DNA of 64,000 bases, from assembly GCA_039794245.1 (NCBI GenBank), contig JBDIVS010000008.1, positions 1 through 64,000 of the forward strand, given 5' to 3'. This DNA is from DAITQM01 sp039794245. Its GTDB lineage: Bacteria; Pseudomonadota; Gammaproteobacteria; Xanthomonadales; Wenzhouxiangellaceae. This document shows, in pieces, positions 52,928-62,766 of the stretch; within the stretch, counting starts at the first letter, position 1, and each line of letters opens with the position of its first letter. The notes below the pieces were generated by a model that was given only the letters and a program-made list of their open reading frames with translations, searched no databases and was not told where the DNA came from. Position numbers and translations under genes: made by a program.

Positions 52928-53784
52928 CCCGCCACCGGCCGCGAGCGCGACAGATAAAGCAGCACCAGACCTCCGGCCAGCATCGGCAGCGACAATAACT
53001 GCCCCATCGTCAGCCAATCGAACGCCAGATAGCCGATATGGGCGTCGGGCACACGGTACAGCTCGGCGAACATCCGAAACGCCGCATAGCCGGTCAAAAA
53101 CCAGCCGGAGACCGCCATCTTCGGCCGCGGCCGGCGCGAATACCAGTAAAGCAGCACGAACAGCAACAAGCCCTCCAACGAAGCCTGGTACAACTGCGAG
53201 GGATGGCGGGCCTGATCATTCAGCGCCCCTTGCGCATACAGCATCAAAAGCCGGTCGTGGTCGGCAATCGGCGGTTCGAGTGCGGCCGGGAAAATCATCC
53301 CCCACGGGCGGTCGGTCAACCGCCCCCACAACTCGCCGTTGATGAAATTACCGAGCCGGCCGAACATCAGCCCGATCGGCACCAGCGGCGCGGCGAAATC
53401 GGTGATCGCCCAGAATCCGGCGCCGTGGCGGCGGCCGTACCAGGCCATCGCCGCGATCACGCCGAGCAATCCGCCGTGGAACGACATGCCGCCTTCCCAA
53501 ATGCGCAGCAGGCTGAGCGGATCGGCGACAAGCTGCGCCCAGCCGTAAAACAGCATGTAACCCAGGCGGCCGCCGAGGATGACGCCGAGCACGCAATAAA
53601 ACAGAAGATCCTCGACCTCCGGCGGCTTGAGCGGCCCGAGGCCGCGCGCCGCGCGCCGCCGGCCGAGCCACCAGAACGCCGCGAACCCCAGAAGATACAT
53701 CACGCCGTACCAGTGCACGGCAAGCGGCCCGAGGCTGAGTGCGAGCGGATCGAAATCGACGAGATAAGGTGTTCCTTGAGACAT
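52924..53784 (-). CDS. lgt: Phosphatidylglycerol-prolipoprotein diacylglyceryl transferase
   Basis: 286 aa from ATG 53784, with seven or so membrane spans. Family features: LGPLAVHWYGVMYLLGFAAFWWLG, YCVLGVILGGRLGYMLFYG, WEGGMSFHGGLLGVIAAM (with the essential His), GLMFGRLGNFINGELWGR (Lgt signature) and RHPSQLYQASLEGLLLF. It adds diacylglycerol to lipobox Cys residues of prolipoproteins such as RlpA here. Lies 16 bp downstream of the rlmI-like gene and overlaps thyA, the usual lgt-thyA arrangement. Confidence 0.97.
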   Translation of the reverse strand: MSQGTPYLVDFDPLALSLGPLAVHWYGVMYLLGFAAFWWLGRRRAARGLGPLKPPEVEDLLFYCVLGVILGGRLGYMLFYGWAQLVADPLSLLRIWEGGMSFHGGLLGVIAAMAWYGRRHGAGFWAITDFAAPLVPIGLMFGRLGNFINGELWGRLTDRPWGMIFPAALEPPIADHDRLLMLYAQGALNDQARHPSQLYQASLEGLLLFVLLYWYSRRPRPKMAVSGWFLTGYAAFRMFAELYRVPDAHIGYLAFDWLTMGQLLSLPMLAGGLVLLYLSRSRPVAG

Positions 53785-53800
53785 TATTTTGGCTTCCTGT

Positions 53801-55006
53801 TCAGCGCGCCGGCAGGACACGCAATAAAAAACCTTTCAGATAACCCGTTTCCGGAATTAGCGGGTGGCGCGGATGATCCGGCCCGGCGGCGAGCGGCATC
53901 AGCACCTGGATCTCGCGGTCGACATGGCGCGCCGCCTGGTTGATCACGGCCAGCAGGTCCTCGCCGGTGACATGCGCCGAACACGAAAAACTGGCCACCA
54001 GGCCACCCAATTTGACCAGCGGCAGCGCCGCCTGGTTTATCCGGCGGTAGGCCGCCAGTCCGGCTTTTTTGTCGCGCGCCTTTTTGACCAGCGCCGGGGG
54101 ATCGACGATCGCCGCATCGAACCGCTCGCGCGTCTTGCGCGCCGCGGCAAAATAGTCATCGACATCCACCGCCGCGACGAGCAGGCGGTCGGCAACGCGG
54201 TTGCGCTCGGCGTTCGCCCGGAGCCGCCGGACGGCGTCGGGGGAACTTTCGACAGCGACCGCCGCCTCGGCGCCGGCGCGCAGCGCCTGGATGCTCCAGG
54301 CGCCGAGATAACTGTAAAGATCCAGCACCCGGCCGCCGCGCAGCCACGGCAAAAGACGCTGGCGGTTGAGCGTCTGATCGAAAAACCACCCGGTTTTCTG
54401 CCCGTGCCACGGATCGACGGCAAAACTCAACCCAGCCTCCTGGACCTCGATCTCCTCAGGCACCTCGCCGAGCGCGGTGCACACCGTCCGTTCCAGGCCC
54501 TCCAGCTCGCGGACCGCCGTATCGTTGCGCCACAATATCCCGCGCGGCTCGAGCACCTGGCCCAGCGCCTCCTCGATGGCCGGACGGCGGGCATCGATAC
54601 CGGCACTCAACGCCTGGGCGACGAGGATATCGTCGTAACGATCGACCACCAGCCCCGGCAGACCGTCGCTCTCGCCGAACACCAACCGATAATACGGTTC
54701 GTGGAAAAACCGCCGGCGCAGGACCAGCGCCTGGCGCAGGCGTTCAGCAAAAAACGCCGCATCGATCAAGCGGTCCGCCTGGCGGCTCAGAAGCCGGGCG
54801 GCGATCAACGAATGCGGGTTGACATAGGCCACACCGAGCGGCGTGCCGTCGGAACGCTCGAGTGTCGCCAGGGCACCGGGAACAAACGCCTTGAGCGGCG
54901 TGGCAGCGTTATCGACCTCGTTGCTGTACACCCACGGATGACCAGCGGCCAGGCGCTTGTGCTCCCTCGGTTTGAGCCGCAACCCCGGCCGCTCATCATT
55001 GCTCAT
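53801..55006 (-). CDS. rlmI: 23S rRNA (cytosine-1962-C5)-methyltransferase, RlmI family
   Basis: 401 aa. An N-terminal PUA domain (LRLKPREHKRLAAGHPWVYSNEVD) precedes an EEHEH-like middle domain (YYRLVFGESDGLPGLVVDRYDDILVAQ). The SAM-binding part follows: TGWFFDQTLNRQRL, VLDLYSYLGAWSIQALRAGA, AAVAVESSPDA and FDAAIVDPPALVKKARDKKAGLAAY, then FSCSAHVTGEDLL with the catalytic Cys. Length matches RlmI (about 396). First gene of the minus-strand group that continues to lgt. Confidence 0.92.
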   Translation of the reverse strand: MSNDERPGLRLKPREHKRLAAGHPWVYSNEVDNAATPLKAFVPGALATLERSDGTPLGVAYVNPHSLIAARLLSRQADRLIDAAFFAERLRQALVLRRRFFHEPYYRLVFGESDGLPGLVVDRYDDILVAQALSAGIDARRPAIEEALGQVLEPRGILWRNDTAVRELEGLERTVCTALGEVPEEIEVQEAGLSFAVDPWHGQKTGWFFDQTLNRQRLLPWLRGGRVLDLYSYLGAWSIQALRAGAEAAVAVESSPDAVRRLRANAERNRVADRLLVAAVDVDDYFAAARKTRERFDAAIVDPPALVKKARDKKAGLAAYRRINQAALPLVKLGGLVASFSCSAHVTGEDLLAVINQAARHVDREIQVLMPLAAGPDHPRHPLIPETGYLKGFLLRVLPAR

Positions 55007-55397
55007 AACCCCTCCTTTCCCGCCCGCACCAGGGCCACACCGTCAAACATGACATCATAACAGCCGAGTATGCCGTCCCAGCGGTGAATGCCGCAGAAAG
55101 TTCATACACTTCCCAAGTCCAGCGTGATTATCTATGGAGGCCTGCTCCGGGGCGGCTTCAAGCCGATTGTCGAACTCTGAAGAAAGGGCTCCCGCATGAT
55201 CAGGGTCGGCGGCAGGCGGGCCGTGTGAAAAGCGCATCAGAATACAGGAAAAAAGAATACTAATACACCTGCAAAAAGCATGTTGCTCAGGCTGCGCATG
55301 GGCCTACAGGCCAGCGGCCGATCGTACATTTCGAGATGGGTGGGCCCACGGGGCCCACCCGCTGCCGAGCGACGGACGGTGTTCGATCCACCGGCGG
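55007..55397. other. Intergenic region with a strong hairpin
   Basis: 391 bp. Apart from the hairpin at 55338-55360, I see no gene. A 60-codon minus-strand frame at 55055-55237 has no supporting features. The promoter of rlmI should lie in the left part. Confidence 0.5.
55338..55360 (-). terminator. Terminator-like hairpin after the 267-aa secreted protein gene
   Basis: GGGTGGGCCC and GGGCCCACCC form a perfect 10-bp stem around ACG, 38 bp past the stop of the minus-strand gene at 55398. The following bases have no T-run, so function as a terminator is likely but not certain. Confidence 0.6.
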
Positions 55398-56201
55398 TCA
55401 GTCGCCCATGATCCGGGTGCCGAAGTTGATCGACGCGGCGGTGACCATCTGCGCCTGGCCTGCCAGGCCCATCGAGATGGTGATCGGGTTGCGGAAGAAG
55501 TCGCGGACCTGGGCTTCGCTGAGGCCGTAGGTGCCCATCAGATTGGCCTTGCTGATCAGGCCGGCGATGCACACCCGGGTGCCACGGAAATCCTCGCGCT
55601 GGAACTCGCCCGGTTCGATGCCCTGCATGACGTTGATCGCCGAAAGCGGCAGTTCGATAACGCCGCCGAGCGGCAGACCGGTGCCCGGATCGATCAGCGC
55701 CGGGTCGTTCAGCACGTCGCTTTGGATGCGGTAAACGGGGAACACCCTAAAGCGGGTCTGCTGCCGCACACCGGTGTCGTTGGCGGCCAGATACACTGCA
55801 ACCGGCGTCTGCCAATGGCAGAGCAGCGAACGGCTGGCGCGCCTGGGCAGCGTGATGCTGTCGAGGTCGGGGATATCGAAACTGGTCGGCGCCGGCGCCG
55901 GGTTCAGCGTGATGCACGACGGGTCGGGCGGCTCGCCGGGCGGCGGCGTGCAGTCTTCCTGCAAGTTGATGAAGGCGCTGAGCAGGCCCAGCCATTTGAC
56001 GTTGCGCCCGAACGAGTCGGGATCGCCGACCTGATCGGCGGTCAGCGGCGCGGCGAGTTCGGGACCGGCGGCCTTGAAGGCCGGTTCACCGCCGGGCGGC
56101 GATAACGGATAAAAATCCTCGGCCGCCGCGGCCAGCGGCAGCAGCCCTAAGAACCAATAAATCAACCCCAGGCAGCAAATCAACCATTGACGTGATGACA
56201 T
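55398..56201 (-). CDS. Secreted protein of unknown function, 267 aa
   Basis: Start ATG 56201 is preceded by AGGGG. A signal peptide covers about 1-26 (LICCLGLIYWFLGLLPLAAAAE). The mature part begins DFYPLSPPGGEPAF, has a Cys/Pro-rich segment (CTPPPGEPPDPSC) near 85-98, and FPVYRIQSDVLNDPALIDPGTGLPLGG plus GLSEAQVRDFFRNPITISMGLAG in the C-terminal half. I do not recognise the family. It carries four mature Cys, which could form disulfides. It stands alone with its own hairpin terminator and lies next to a MITE-like element upstream. Confidence 0.75.
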   Translation of the reverse strand: MSSRQWLICCLGLIYWFLGLLPLAAAAEDFYPLSPPGGEPAFKAAGPELAAPLTADQVGDPDSFGRNVKWLGLLSAFINLQEDCTPPPGEPPDPSCITLNPAPAPTSFDIPDLDSITLPRRASRSLLCHWQTPVAVYLAANDTGVRQQTRFRVFPVYRIQSDVLNDPALIDPGTGLPLGGVIELPLSAINVMQGIEPGEFQREDFRGTRVCIAGLISKANLMGTYGLSEAQVRDFFRNPITISMGLAGQAQMVTAASINFGTRIMGD

Positions 56202-56865
56202 GACAATACCCCTTTGCAATCGATTGGTGAGTACGCTTATATGGGCCGGCTCCAAACCCGGCAGGTCGCCGGCGGCCCGTACATTAATTAATACGTAAAC
56301 GGCGCGCGAATCGTGCCATCGGCTGTGCCGTACCACTTGGCCCAACTGTTGCATAAATTCCCGGGATTCTCGGTCAAGCTGGCGAGTACAGCTTGGCCGA
56401 TTGCCCGACAAATGCGTCGGGAACGCAATTTGAACGGCCGCAGGCCGGCCCGTTGGGACAGGGCGAGGGCAGGACTGCCCGAGTAAAAACCGTAGTCATT
56501 CTACGGTTCGAGGGCAAGCGGGCATGAGAACCAATCTCGGTATTCCGCGCGGCCGCGACGGCGGCGCTAAGCGTGCCGGGCAAGGCGCGAGGAGCGAAGT
56601 TTGGTCATTCCAAATCAGCGACGAGCAACGCGGCTCGTGCGGAATGCCAAGATTGGTTCTCTATGTGCCGCCCGCTTGGGTGAGAAACCGGGCGCGTCAC
56701 CATTTGTGAATTCGAGGTTTTGACTAATATATACATAACTTACTGATGCAATTAAGAAATATAGAAATTCGAGCAAAAATTATGCAACTGTTGGGTTGAC
56801 CCTGCACCCGCTCGCCACGCCCCAACTTGCTTCCAAGATCGCTTGATATGGGACAATCGTCACCG
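56202..56865. other. Intergenic region mostly occupied by a long MITE-like element
   Basis: 664 bp. The left 135 bp must contain the promoter of the 267-aa gene; the rest is the repeat at 56341-56797; the last 65 bp lead into tamA. A small frame at 56524-56709 lies in the repeat and is not a gene. Confidence 0.55.
56341..56797 (+). mobile_element. Long MITE-like element copy with hairpin-rich insert
   Basis: The left 38 bp (CCCAACTGTTGCATAAATTC...) and the right part from 56689 match the 152-bp element at 39778-39929 base for base over long stretches. Relative to that copy, 310 bp (56379-56688) are inserted after CTCGGTCAAG. The insert contains a long imperfect inverted repeat (56526-56548 with 56639-56661, 21 of 23 paired) and an inner TTTGG/CCAAA hairpin (56600-56614). 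No coding potential is evident. Confidence 0.7.
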
Positions 56866-58791
56866 ATGTACCGCATGTTGAATTATTGTTTTCCCATTCT
56901 GCTGCTCGCCGGACTGGCGCTGCCGTCCGCCTTACCGGCGCAGGTCGCCATACAAATCGAAGGCGTCGGCGGCGCCGAGCGGCAAAACGTGCTCGCCAAT
57001 CTGACCGTAGCTCGCCTGGCGGCGGATCCGGAAGTGGCCGCCTGGCGTCTGCGGGCCGTCGCCGGCGAGGCGGCGGATGAAGTGCGCCAAGCGCTTAGAC
57101 CTTTTGGCTATTATCGCGCGGACGCCACGCTCGAACTCGTGCCGCCGGAAACGGAAAAACCTCTGGAACGCATCGTGATTCGCGTCCAGCGCGGCCCGCC
57201 GCTGACCGTCGAGTCGGTCACCATCACGATTAACGGGCCGGGGACAGCGCATCCCGAGTTCGCCGCCTGGCGCAAGCAATGGCCGCTGCCGGCCGGCGCG
57301 GTGCTCGATCAACGGCGGTATGAACAAGCCAAGCGCGAGCTGGAGCAGGCTGCCGCCGGCCTGGGATACGTCACCGCCGGCTGGGTGCCCGGGGGCACCC
57401 GGATCACGATCTCCCGGGATTTGCAGCACGCGGCGATCGACTTGACGTTCGATACCGGCGAGCGGGCGGTCTTCGGCCGGGTGTCTTTCGCCGACGGGTA
57501 TTTTTCCGCAGCCGTGATGCAGCGCTTCAAGCCGATCACCAGCGGTGAACCTTACGATCCCGGCGTGCTCGACCGCCTGCGCACCGATCTCGCCGCCAGT
57601 TTGTATTTCAGCGATATCGCGGTCATCGTCGAACCCGATCTCAGCCGTTCGCCGCCGGTCGTCGATGTCCGGGTCGAACTCGAACGGCGGCCGCCGAATA
57701 CCTACGAAATCAGCGCCGGTTTCGGCACGGACACCGGACCGCGCATCGAATTGGGATGGAAACGGCATTATCTTTCGCCGCGCGGCGATCGCCTCGACCT
57801 GGGGCTCGGCGCCCAGCAGCAGGACGGCGAATTCGTACTGCGCGGCGAATACCGCACACCGCGCGGTGATGACCCCGGCGAGTACTGGTTCGGCCGCGGC
57901 CTGGCCCAGCGCGAGGACGAAGACTTCCGCTTCGAACGCACCGGCGACGGCGCCGAGGTGTTCCCGCGGTTCGACGGCGAAGTCCGGACGTTGAACCTGG
58001 GCGGTGGCCTGTTGAGCGAGCTGTGGCGCACCGAAAGCTGGCCGGTGACCCAGCGTTTATTCCTCGATTTTACGACCGACGATTTCGACGCCCTGCAAAT
58101 CACGGGGCTCGATCCGGCACAGGCGGCCTTGTTGGCCGACAACCCGGACCTGATCGCGCTGCTCAAAAGTTCACGCAACGTGATCTCCGCCGGCGCAAGC
58201 TGGAACCTGCGCCATATCCAGGGCATCGGCTTTGCGATCCGCGGGACGCGCGCCGAAGTGCGGCTGGCCGGTGCGGCGGGCGATCTCGGCTCGGATGTCA
58301 GCTTTGCGCAGATGTACGCCGGGGTGCGCCACAGCCGGATTTATCGCGGCCGACACAAAGTGATTGTGCGCGGCGAGGTGGGCTATACCGCCGCCAAAAC
58401 CGATGAACTGACCGTCACCAGCGGCGGCCGATCGCTGGACTTGTCCATCACCCGCATTCCCGAACGTTTCCGCTTCAAGACCGGCGGTGACCGCACCGTA
58501 CGCGGCTTTGGTTTCGATGCCCTGAGCAACAACCGTTTGGGTTCGAATCACCTACTGACGATCAGCAGCGAATACGAATACCGCGTCGCCGAAGCATGGT
58601 CGGTCGCCGGATTTTTCGACGCCGGCAATGCCTTCAACGACTTCGGCCAACGCGATCTGCGCAAGGCCGTCGGCATCGGGGCTCGCTGGTACACTCTGGT
58701 GGGCCCGGTCCGCCTCGACCTCGCCCATGCCCTCGACGATCCAGGCGATACCGTGAGCCTGCATCTGACCATCGGTTCGATCCTGCTATGA
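56866..58791 (+). CDS. tamA: Translocation and assembly module outer-membrane protein TamA
   Basis: 641 aa from ATG 56866 (56875 is an alternative); a signal peptide ends ALPAQ. POTRA domains (about 25-275) are followed by the Omp85 barrel: VVDVRVELERRPPNTYEISAGFGTDTGPRIELGWKRHYLSPRGDRLDL is the POTRA-barrel junction, and FRFKTGGDRTVRGFGFDAL carries the RGF signature of the barrel lid loop. The end is VGPVRLDLAHALDD ... LHLTIGSILL with an aromatic-poor last strand. It works with TamB to place outer-membrane components. Stop overlaps tamB (ATGA). Confidence 0.94.
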   Translation: MYRMLNYCFPILLLAGLALPSALPAQVAIQIEGVGGAERQNVLANLTVARLAADPEVAAWRLRAVAGEAADEVRQALRPFGYYRADATLELVPPETEKPLERIVIRVQRGPPLTVESVTITINGPGTAHPEFAAWRKQWPLPAGAVLDQRRYEQAKRELEQAAAGLGYVTAGWVPGGTRITISRDLQHAAIDLTFDTGERAVFGRVSFADGYFSAAVMQRFKPITSGEPYDPGVLDRLRTDLAASLYFSDIAVIVEPDLSRSPPVVDVRVELERRPPNTYEISAGFGTDTGPRIELGWKRHYLSPRGDRLDLGLGAQQQDGEFVLRGEYRTPRGDDPGEYWFGRGLAQREDEDFRFERTGDGAEVFPRFDGEVRTLNLGGGLLSELWRTESWPVTQRLFLDFTTDDFDALQITGLDPAQAALLADNPDLIALLKSSRNVISAGASWNLRHIQGIGFAIRGTRAEVRLAGAAGDLGSDVSFAQMYAGVRHSRIYRGRHKVIVRGEVGYTAAKTDELTVTSGGRSLDLSITRIPERFRFKTGGDRTVRGFGFDALSNNRLGSNHLLTISSEYEYRVAEAWSVAGFFDAGNAFNDFGQRDLRKAVGIGARWYTLVGPVRLDLAHALDDPGDTVSLHLTIGSILL

Positions 58792-61700
58792 AGCGATTGC
58801 GTTATCTGCTGTATCCGCTGGCCCTGGTCGCCCTCGTGGCCGCGGCACTGGCGTATTACGCGCTGGCCACCACCGGCGGCGCACGCTGGGCACTGCACCG
58901 GGCGATGCCGGAAGCTGCGTTCGGGCACCTTGAAGGGTCGCTGCTTGGTGGCCTCGTGGTGGAAGCATTCCGGCTGAAAGCCGCCGGTACGGTGATCTCA
59001 TCGTCCCGCTTCGACCTGGACCTGGATTTGGGTGTTCTGCCGCCGCGGCTGATCGTCCGCCGCCTGGCCGCCGAACGGCTCGCGGTCGTTCTGCCCGAAG
59101 CCGGAGCGGAGAATGAAAGCGCCGGCAGCCGCGACTGGCCCGACCTGCGTTTACCTCTCCCGGCCGAAATCGAGACACTACACATCGCCGGATTCGTGAT
59201 CACCGGCGGGCCGCTCGCCGCACCGCTGGCAATCGAGACCCTGTCGGCCCGGGCGGACATGGATGACCGCCTGAGGCTCGCGGAACTAAGCATTAGCGGC
59301 ATCGCCTACGCCGGACAAAGCGCCAATCTGGGCTTGACCGGGACACTCGATCTCGCCCCACCGTATGCGCATACTCTGGAATTGCTCGTCGAAACGGCGG
59401 TCAGCGCCGAGAACAACGGGCCGGCAGCGGCGCTCCGCATGGAAGCCGAAGGCTCGTTGCACGCCTGGCGCGGCCGGGTGACCGCCAGCCCGCTGTGGCC
59501 GGCCGAGTTGGTGGTCCAGCTTGACGACCCGGAGCATTTTCTCGCCGGCGGCCAGTTCGAAACCTTACCGTGGCACGCCGAACTGACCCTGCCATCGGCC
59601 GCCTGGCCACCCGCTGCCGCGGCCTACGAGGTGCGCGATCTCAGGTTGACGGCGACCGGCCGCGGCGATGTCTTTCAACTCACCGGCACCTGGCATGTCG
59701 GCCTGCCCGCGCCGCTCGTCGGCAACTGGCAATTGCAGGCTGCAGGTGCCGGTGGCACGCTGCGTCTGGAGAAACTGGCCGGTGAAACGCCGGCCGGCGG
59801 CATCACGATGACCGGCCTCTACGATTTCACCACCAGCCAGGCAGCCGGCGAGGTCCGGCTCGACGAATTCGATCCGGCCCGTCTGGCGCCGTCGCTGGCA
59901 CCGCTTGGCACCTATTCCGGAACCTTGCCACTGACATGGCACAACGGTTCTATCACGCTGACCGGCGGCCGATTGGGCGGTGACGGTGGCGCCGAGCTCA
60001 ACCTCGACGGCCATTACACAGCGGATCGAACCGGTGCTTTCGGACTCACGCTGACCTGGCGCGATCTGCTGTGGGCCGCTGACGAGGCACGCCAGGCGAT
60101 CCGGAGCCCGACCGGCGAGCTGAAGCTGGCCGGCGACCGGGCGGAGTATCGGCTGGCCGGCGACTTCGCGCTGCGCACCGGCGACCTGCCCGCCGGCCGG
60201 TTCGCCGTCGAGGCGAGCGGCCGCGGTACGGACCTCACACTCGATCACCTCGACGGCGACTGGCTGGCCGGCCGCTGGCTCCTTGAGGGCAACGCCCATC
60301 TTGCCGCCCCGTTCATCGCCCGCGCCGAACTTCGTGCCGATAAGATCGACCCCGGGCAGCTCTGGCCGGCGTGGCCGGGACGCCTTGACGGGGCACTGGC
60401 GATTGCCATTGAAAGCACTGCGGCCGGGTTCGCCGCCGATCTGCAGCTCCACCACCTCGGCGGCGAACTGCGCGGCGAAGCCCTGACCGGTGCGGGGCGG
60501 ATTCGCTATCGCGCCGGGCGCATCGAAACGGCCGGCCTCAAAATCAAGAGCGGGGCCGCCGGGCTGTCGCTTGCCCCATTGCCGGATGCGGCGGGCGGCA
60601 AGGCAACCACAGAACAACCGCCGGCCGACCCGCCGGCCAGTGTGTGGCCGCTCCAGCCACACCGCCTGGTACTCGAGCTACCCGAAATCCAGTCCTGGGT
60701 GCCGGCCTGGCGCGGCAGTCTGCACGCCACGATCGAGAGCGAAGCGGCGCCGGACCCGGACTTGCCGGCACTGCGCTGGCGCATCACTGCCCGCGATGGG
60801 GTGTACCGCGACCTGAGCGCCGCCCTGGTCAACGGCGAAGGGCGGTGCTGTGCCCCGTTCGGCCTGCCGGGGACCGGCCGGCTGACGATCGAGGATGCCG
60901 CGTATCGCCGGCAGCGCGTCGATCGTCTTGTCGCCACCTGGCAAACAAGCGGCGAGTCGAGATCATTCGATTTCGAAGCCGAACATGCCGGCGACCGGCT
61001 GGCGATCCGTCTCGGCGCCGGCGGCGGTCCGCTCGATCGGCCGCTTGCCGGGCGGCTCGAAACCCTGGATCTGAACCATCGCGACCTCGGCGTCTGGCAG
61101 CTCGAAAAACCGGCCGAGTGGACGCTGATACCGGCCGCTCACCGGCTGCAGGTCGCGCCCTGCGTGGTCCGCATCGGAACGGCAACGACACTGTGCGCCA
61201 ACGCCGATGTGGCCGCGGGCAGTCAGTCTCTCACCGTTCGCCTTGAAGCGCTGGGTACGGACTTGCTGGCCGCCGTGTTGCACCCGTGGCAGATATCCGG
61301 AGCGCAACTCTCGGGCAGTGCGGCGTGGCGGCACGAGACAGGATCACCACCCGAGCTGGAACTGAATGCCGCGCTGACGCCCGGCCGGCTCGAACACCGG
61401 CAATTCCCCGGCCGGGCGATTGCCCTCGAACGGTTCACGCTGGCGGCGAACGGCGGCGAAGCGGACGGTTACGGCGCGGCGTTTGACGCCCAGACGGAAA
61501 TCGGCGGGGCAGACGGCCGCCTGCGGCTCGCCGCCTGGCCGGAAGCCGGTGCCGCTGACAGTGCGGCGCTGGCCGGGCACCTCAGGCTTGCCATCCCCGA
61601 TCTGGCGGTCGTGCACCGTCTCGCACCCGCGCTCGGTATCGAAGGTGGCCGGATCGAAGCCGCATGGGACGTGGGTGGGACACTGGCCAGCCCGGAACTA

Positions 61701-62702
61701 GCCGGCCAACTGATCGTCGCCGGCGGCGCTTACACCGATCCGGCCAGCGGCCTGGCCCTCGCTGACCTGCACCTGACTCTCGCCGGGCGGAGCAGCCGGC
61801 ACCTCGCCCTCGATGGCCGGTTCAAGATGGGCGAAGGGCACGGCACGATCAAAGGCACGCTCGACCCTGCAGAGCCGCGACTCGATTTCGCCCTGCACGG
61901 CGAGCGCCTGGCGCTGCTCGACGGCACCGCCGGCCGCCTGCTCGCCAGCCCCGCCCTGGAGGTCGGCTGGCAGCCGCGGCAGGTCTCGGTCGCTGGGCGT
62001 ATCGACTTGCCCGAAGGCGAACTGAAGCCGCTGACCGGCGAGGTCGTCAAACCGTCGCCGGATGTCGTGATCGAGGGCGCGGAGCCGGCCGCGAAACCCG
62101 CGCCGATCGCCATCGACGGGCGCTTGACGATCGCCCTCGGTGAGCACGTCCGGGTCCGCGCCCCGGCGGCACGGGCGGCACTCGCCGGGACGCTCGATCT
62201 GGTCTGGGACGGATCGCGGCCGATGCCGCGCGGCGAAGGCCGAATCACGCTGGCCGATGGTCAGATTCGCGCCTATGGACAGACCCTCGAACTGCGCCGC
62301 GGCCGCATACTGTTCGAACGCGGCCCGGCCGATGAGCCGCGCCTCGACATCCGCGCGGCGCGCGAGATTTTCGGCGACCCGCTGGTCCGCGAAGCCGGGG
62401 TCGAAGTGACTGGTACGGCCCGCCGGCCCGTGGTCCGGCTTTACATGGAACCGCCGGGCGATGAGGAAAACGCTCTGGCCTACCTCATCACCGGCAGCAA
62501 CTTCGATTACGGCAACGGCGAAGGGGCCTTGACCATCGGGGTCTATCTGATGCCACGCCTGTGGATCAGCTACGGTATCGGCCTGTTTGAAACGGGCGAC
62601 GTGACCAGCGCCCGCTACCAATTCTCCCGCCACTGGAGCGTCAGGGTCGTCTCCGGCGCCCGCGACACCGGCGCCGACCTCAGTTGGTCCATCGACCGGT
62701 AA
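58788..62702 (+). CDS. tamB: Translocation and assembly module inner-membrane protein TamB
   Basis: 1304 aa from ATG 58788 (overlaps tamA stop); earlier in-frame codons are a tamA shadow. One N-terminal membrane span (about 5-27) is followed by a very long beta-rich periplasmic region made of repeated amphipathic strands (AsmA/TamB-like), and the C-terminal DUF490 domain: GEGRITLADGQIRAYGQTLELRRGRILFERGPADEPRLDIRAAREI, then EENALAYLITG and the last YQFSRHWSVRVVSGARDTGADLSWSIDR. It bridges inner and outer membranes and may carry lipids. The length is usual for the family. Confidence 0.95.
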   Translation: MKRLRYLLYPLALVALVAAALAYYALATTGGARWALHRAMPEAAFGHLEGSLLGGLVVEAFRLKAAGTVISSSRFDLDLDLGVLPPRLIVRRLAAERLAVVLPEAGAENESAGSRDWPDLRLPLPAEIETLHIAGFVITGGPLAAPLAIETLSARADMDDRLRLAELSISGIAYAGQSANLGLTGTLDLAPPYAHTLELLVETAVSAENNGPAAALRMEAEGSLHAWRGRVTASPLWPAELVVQLDDPEHFLAGGQFETLPWHAELTLPSAAWPPAAAAYEVRDLRLTATGRGDVFQLTGTWHVGLPAPLVGNWQLQAAGAGGTLRLEKLAGETPAGGITMTGLYDFTTSQAAGEVRLDEFDPARLAPSLAPLGTYSGTLPLTWHNGSITLTGGRLGGDGGAELNLDGHYTADRTGAFGLTLTWRDLLWAADEARQAIRSPTGELKLAGDRAEYRLAGDFALRTGDLPAGRFAVEASGRGTDLTLDHLDGDWLAGRWLLEGNAHLAAPFIARAELRADKIDPGQLWPAWPGRLDGALAIAIESTAAGFAADLQLHHLGGELRGEALTGAGRIRYRAGRIETAGLKIKSGAAGLSLAPLPDAAGGKATTEQPPADPPASVWPLQPHRLVLELPEIQSWVPAWRGSLHATIESEAAPDPDLPALRWRITARDGVYRDLSAALVNGEGRCCAPFGLPGTGRLTIEDAAYRRQRVDRLVATWQTSGESRSFDFEAEHAGDRLAIRLGAGGGPLDRPLAGRLETLDLNHRDLGVWQLEKPAEWTLIPAAHRLQVAPCVVRIGTATTLCANADVAAGSQSLTVRLEALGTDLLAAVLHPWQISGAQLSGSAAWRHETGSPPELELNAALTPGRLEHRQFPGRAIALERFTLAANGGEADGYGAAFDAQTEIGGADGRLRLAAWPEAGAADSAALAGHLRLAIPDLAVVHRLAPALGIEGGRIEAAWDVGGTLASPELAGQLIVAGGAYTDPASGLALADLHLTLAGRSSRHLALDGRFKMGEGHGTIKGTLDPAEPRLDFALHGERLALLDGTAGRLLASPALEVGWQPRQVSVAGRIDLPEGELKPLTGEVVKPSPDVVIEGAEPAAKPAPIAIDGRLTIALGEHVRVRAPAARAALAGTLDLVWDGSRPMPRGEGRITLADGQIRAYGQTLELRRGRILFERGPADEPRLDIRAAREIFGDPLVREAGVEVTGTARRPVVRLYMEPPGDEENALAYLITGSNFDYGNGEGALTIGVYLMPRLWISYGIGLFETGDVTSARYQFSRHWSVRVVSGARDTGADLSWSIDR

Positions 62703-62766
62703 CCGAAATCGAGCGATCGCGGGCGCGTCCGGAATGACAAATCTGACCTCTGTCCTCCCGTACCAA

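Noticed and set aside
55055..55237. 60-codon minus-strand frame between rlmI and the secreted protein
   Set aside because: No Shine-Dalgarno, no homology pattern and shares the region with intergenic sequence.
58551..58575. GGTTCGAATC-like string considered as a tRNA T-loop
   Set aside because: It lies within tamA coding sequence and no matching acceptor or anticodon arms are found.
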